A stretch of 64,000 nt of DNA from Ceratotherium simum simum. Taxonomy: Eukaryota; Chordata; Mammalia; Perissodactyla; Rhinocerotidae. The stretch spans positions 3,037,182 to 3,101,181 of the forward strand of contig NW_004454195.1 of the NCBI RefSeq assembly GCF_000283155.1, given 5' to 3'. A program made the translations under genes and the position numbers. The notes under the pieces were generated by a model. That model ran no database searches, had not been told where the DNA came from, and was given only the letters and a program-made list of their open reading frames with translations. Shown piece by piece: positions 59,746 through 64,000 of this stretch (position 1 is its first letter; the number at the start of each line of letters is the position of its first letter).

Positions 59746-60039
59746 TTACTTATCATCCAAATAGAAACAACTTTGAGAATAAAGGGGTACTGTTAATAAC
59801 ATACAGGGACATAAAATGGAACCACCCAGAACAAATAGAGATGTGTAGTCGTCCTGATTATTTGCCATAAGTAGCTAAGAAATCGTGTCCTACAATGTAG
59901 TGTTTATGACTCAGCACCCCTAATTCAACTTGTTTGAATCTATCTAATACCTATTTTATTTCCCAGTATGAATGTCCCTGAATGGTACTCCTACTGACTT
60001 GCTTGTCAATAAACATTCACCTACTGCCTAATGAAACCC

Positions 60040-60430
60040 AATACTGCTCCTATGGTGGGAGTCTTCGGACAGAAGATCAGTGAGGTTTGAAGTAGCTGTG
60101 GGAGAGATTGGGCATAGACTGGGCCTTGAAGGCTGGGCAGAATTTGAACATGTTGAAGGAAAAGACAGGGCTTTCCTAGTGAAACAATGTCTAGAAGCAC
60201 TGCTAACAATGCGCATTGCATCTGTTGGAGAACAGACTGATAGACTGATAGGCATAAGTTCTATATTAGTGAGCATGGAAATACATGGTTATCCAGGTAA
60301 GGGGAAGTTTGACTATAAAGGGACTTAACAAATAAACAGAAAGGTTGGGATTTAGTGCAACAAGGAAATAAAGTTTAGGAATTTTGATCTGGAAAATACC
60401 ATCGTGGCAGTGTTCTAAGAAAGTTGCAGC
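60040..60430 (-). repeat. L2 LINE, antisense
   Basis: 'actgggccttgaaggctggg', 'aggacagggctttcctagtg' (approximately) and 'gggatttagtgcaacaagg' fit inverted L2 text. The overlapping open frames on both strands at 60021-60328 are shadows of it. Confidence 0.5.
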
Positions 60431-63044
60431 TTTCTACAAGAAGACAATGATTTAAACAGAGAGTCTGTTTCTTATTAAAAACACAATTTGCTATCTAACA
60501 TCTTGAATCAAGAGCATTGAAAATTATTATTATTTTGTGCATTTTCCCATAATCTACTTTCTATTTGCTTTCATCCAAATATTTTTGGGTTATCCTTAAT
60601 GTTTATTTTCATGTGTCCTATAAACTTATACTCTGTCCTGCGTGTTCTTAGTGCTGTGCACTCATGTCAGGGAAGAGTGCTGGAAAACAAAGATGTTAAT
60701 TTTATAAGTGCAATGTAGCTATTTCTTCAGTATTCAATTTAAAGAGAGAATTTTACACAAAATTACTGATTGAATATCCATCTGGTAAGTCTTTAGCATT
60801 ATCTAATTTCTTTCCACTGTGTATGGAGCTTCTGAGACACCTCGGGGACTGTTTGTATAACATCATTGCTACAGGCCATGGAAAATTCTGTGCACTGCTT
60901 TCCATACATATTGGGCTACAGCTGGTTCTGATTTGTGCGTTTTGGGGTTTTCCAATGCAATTACCGCCTACTTCATATACACCAAATGAATCTGCCTCTT
61001 TCTGCTTCAACTGAAAGCTTTTAAACCGGAGTTTGAAATGTGAATACATTGATTAAAAAATAAAAATGCCCAGATACACTGAAGGAAACTCAGAAAGACA
61101 TAGAGAACCTCAGTGAAATGTTTTCCCAAGCAGAAACTACCAAAAAAAGAAATAAAAAAGAAAATAGAAAAAAAAAAGCTATTTCTTTTTCATGATCAAG
61201 GTTCTATTAGACTCCTTTGTGAGTGTGTGTACTTTTGTCTCAAGTGTTTCACTGGAGAGAATAATTATTTCTCTTTTCTGTGGAAAGAACTCTCCCACCA
61301 GGAGCATGATGTATTCTGCCTGGACCTGACAGATCCATCCTATTCCTACTAGATCAATATGAACCTCAGTCTTGCAGCCATTGTAGCTTTCATTCGATCT
61401 CTGTAATTCTCGGATTGACTACCCATAAACGTATTGAGGAGGAGCCAATTATCCCATCCAGCCACTGGCTTGTTATTGCCATACACAATTATTGGGAGAG
61501 ATGCATGCCTCCTAACCCCAGGGATAACACCAAAAGGAATGGCTTTTTTCGTCATTATAGTCCCAATAAAATCAGATAGTACTCCATCAACTCGCTTTTT
61601 AAATGAAAGTTTACATTGCTTTACTGAAAGTTTGTGCAAAACGCATGGCCGTTGACAAAATCTGTGCTTTCCATGTATGCAAGGAAGATATTCCACATAT
61701 TAACTCTCTTCTCCTCTATGCTCAAGATATTGCTGACAGTAAGCGAAATAATACTCAAATGTATTGGGCCTTTTAATCCTATTGAAAGAACACCTGCAAA
61801 CATAATGATGGATTTGTGCTTAGGACACATCCTGTACTGTTTTCTGATGTGCATGCATTTAGCACAAGCAAACGCTAAATAGTTATGCATTAACAATACT
61901 GTTAGTATGTCAGTGATATTCTGTCAGTGCATAATATGAAAACTATATAACAGGCGCTTAACTTGCTCACTTCCAGATTTCCAAATAAATGGACCAATTG
62001 AATATAAAAATAGGAAGAAAAAATCCTTTGAAATGAAAGAAAAGAAATCCAAATGCCAGGAACTTTAAAGCATTTCCGCTGGATCCACTTTATTCAAGAC
62101 AGAGTTGAATTGAGGAATGAGCTGTGACTCTTCTCATGGGAAGGATCTGTGTACCAGGGAAGCAAGGGGAAAAAAACCGGGCAGAATGCTAATGATATTT
62201 CTGAACGATGATATTTGAAGTTTTGAGGTGTGTGTGTGTGTGTGTGCATGTGTGATGTTTGGAGAAGGAGGTGAGTTGGGGACATGAGGAAGTAAGAGTT
62301 CTGAGGGAGAACAGCTGGGTCCCATCAGGGACTCTGGAAAGTAATTCTGGTTCTAGATCCATTAAGCCTGGAGGCTATGGAGACACTAATCACATGTTTA
62401 CACCTGATGTGGTTTGTCATTCCAGGCAAACATAGCGATTTTACCAAGACTGGCTGTGGATGAAGGAAGCCATGCCGAGGCAGGGAAAAAAGGCATTGGG
62501 CCAGTACAGAGAAGAAATTTTTCATCACAAGGAAAGAAAATCAAGCATTTGCCTTTAATTATGCTCATTCCTTTCCCTCCCCACTTCTCCACTTGCAGGA
62601 TCACTGACCAAGTACAGGAAATACAGTGTGAATTCTAAACTTCACGCTTCTCACATCATTTGGGACTGATTTAGGAAAAGACTTACACTGGTTTTATGCA
62701 AAACCTAGCTCAAAACTTTACAAGAAAATGACATAATTGTCTTTTTAAGTTGACTAAATATCTAATTATATGCATCTAAAAGCTTCTGATTAGCAAACAT
62801 CAAACTACTTGGTGGAATCAACTGATAATTAAAAAATGTAGTTACATTTCATTTACAAACTTTCTCAAAAAATAAATTCCGTATGGATTGAGTCATAGGG
62901 GAAAAAACACAGTAAAATAGCAGGGAGAACATGTAGATTAACATTTAATTTGGGAGAGAAAAAATCCTTGGTAAATATGAAAGTGAAGGGATAGACCAAT
63001 TGTAAAATATTGGTAGATACAACTACATGATTGTAAATACCAAA
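60431..63044. other. No gene seen; candidate conserved non-coding block
   Basis: No repeat family is recognised across 2.6 kb, the longest such stretch on the right side. Open frames at 60753-61049 (minus, 98 codons) and 61349-61696 (minus, 115 codons) are not recognisable. 61360-61990 keeps many CpGs for such AT-rich DNA and lacks repeat character. A (TG)n tract lies at 62228-62246. Confidence 0.4.
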
Positions 63045-63180
63045 AATCATCTCAAATCTTCTTTCAAATTAAGAAATATTTGCAACATATCTGATGAAAA
63101 AATAATTGTTTCCCTCAATATATAAAGAACTTGTCCAAGATCAAAAACAGGAAACACAGGAGAAGAAATACAAATGGCCT

Positions 63181-63184
<4 letters not shown>

Positions 63185-63217
<33 letters not shown>
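63185..63217. repeat. (CA)n microsatellite
   Basis: About 16 uninterrupted CA units inside an old L1. It is likely to be length-polymorphic. Confidence 0.95.
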
Positions 63218-63222
<5 letters not shown>

Positions 63223-63497
63223 AGCCTGTAATTTAAGAAACACAAATTAGAAGAAAAAAACAATATATCATCTCTTAAAGTGGAAAAGATATTTCCTAAT
63301 GACAATAGGGTTGGGCAGAGTGCTAAAGGAGAACTTCTGATGGGTACTATTGATACCTTCTTTCTGGAAAGCAATTTGGTCATATCATATCATTAGATAA
63401 TTGTATATGTCTAATCAAACAGAGACACAACAATGCATCAAGGCATTGTTGATATACAGAAAAATTATACCAAATGCTAATGGTCAAAGATTTTCTT

Positions 63498-63696
63498 TCT
63501 TTCTTTTTTTTTTTTGCTGAAGAAGATTTGCCCCTAGCTAACATCCATTGTCAATCTTCCTCTTTTTTGTATGTGAGCAGCCACCACAGCATGGTCACTT
63601 ACAGAGGAGTGGTGTAGGTCTGCGCCTGGGAACCGAACCCAGGCCGCCGAAGCTGAGTGCTCTGAACGTAACCACCAGGCCACTGGGGCTGGCCTG
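63498..63696 (-). mobile_element. ERE SINE in the old L1, antisense
   Basis: Minus-strand head GGCCAGCCCCAGTGGCC, 'gggttcggttcccaggcgc' region, one tail module 'gatgttagctaggggcaaat' and a T/CT-rich tail. It is flanked by AGATTTTCTT at 63488-63497 and 63697-63706. Confidence 0.93.
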
Positions 63697-64000
63697 AGAT
63701 TTTCTTCTTAAAAATGGTCAAAAATCCATACAGAATATTATGCAACTATTAAGATCATTTCTTAAAATAACATTTGATGGAATGAAATTATGCTCATAAT
63801 AAATTCTAAAATGAAAAATAAGAATAAAACATCATGTTATTTCACCCCAATTTTTTAAAAGAAGAAAAATGTGAATGATAAAATTGCACAAGCCTTAGAG
63901 ACAAATAGAATGGTAGTGTGTGTGTGACAATGATGTCCTTACAGATTACACCTTTGATATTAGACATACTTATTGATCTACTCTTCCTTATTTACATGCA

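Larger units (their letters stand above)
63045..63890 (+). mobile_element. Old L1 LINE, ORF2 C-terminal part to near the 3' end
   Basis: 'gaaatatttgcaacatatct', 'gaagaaatacaaatggcctg', 'ctttctggaaagcaatttgg' and, beyond the ERE, 'catacagaatattatgcaac' follow the sense L1 ORF2 end in order. A (CA)n tract has grown within it at 63185-63217, and an ERE splits it at 63498-63696. It continues at most to near the window end. Confidence 0.75.

Noticed and set aside
60753..61049. 98-codon minus-strand frame with a GTAAGT on the plus strand at 60784
   Set aside because: The donor-like site is on the opposite strand from the frame, and the protein is not recognisable.

Overview
This is a stretch of mammalian nuclear DNA, AT-rich and intergenic or deep-intronic in character, with no protein-coding gene, tRNA, rRNA or CRISPR array that the sequence supports. 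The organism is most likely a horse or another perissodactyl. Fifteen copies of a tRNA-derived SINE are present whose head (GGGGCCGGCCC, then a TGGCTTAGTGG A box and a GGTTCGGATCC B box) and tails (GCAACTAG...TGTGCAGC, or GATGTTAGCTCAGGGC...CTTCCTCA) are those of the equine repetitive elements (ERE). ERE SINEs are, to my knowledge, restricted to Perissodactyla. Family names throughout come from memory of consensus sequences, since no database could be searched.

Layout. 0-10 kb: an L1 ORF2 fragment at the left edge, an L1 3' end fragment, one ERE with a (TTTA)n tail, an MLT1 LTR, many L2 and MIR pieces, and one open frame on the minus strand (5242-5655) with splice-like signals. 10-20 kb: a mostly unique stretch with small tandem and inverted repeats, an MLT1 LTR, an old plus-strand L1 ORF2 (14.7-17.1 kb), and a cluster of antisense MLT1 pieces (18.1-20.1 kb), one of which holds a solo LTR that itself holds an ERE. 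20-29 kb: mostly unique DNA with MIR, L2 and ERE insertions. 29-33 kb: the best-preserved element, an L1 insertion on the minus strand whose 5' part is inverted (twin priming), flanked by a 10-bp target duplication and later hit by an ERE. 33-38 kb: L2 elements, one split by two EREs. 38-53 kb: mostly unique DNA with a solo LTR (about 42.95-43.50 kb), an MLT1 LTR, EREs, and a short element with TA-flanked terminal inverted repeats. 53.5-57.1 kb: an old L1 in antisense with two EREs. 57-64 kb: weakly annotated DNA, a candidate conserved non-coding block near 61.4-62.0 kb, and an old L1 3' portion at the right edge.

The features do not form a pathway; the window records layered transposition. 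MIR and L2 are the oldest layer, then MLT1 LTRs and L1M-type L1s, then the solo LTRs and the twin-primed L1, then the EREs. Most EREs keep target-site duplications of 8-16 bp that are identical or nearly so. Most open reading frames are antisense or out-of-frame shadows of these repeats. I found no convincing undescribed biological system. The observations most worth checking are the twin-primed L1, the three-level nested insertion at 18.1-19.2 kb, and the possible signal-peptide exon at 5.6 kb.
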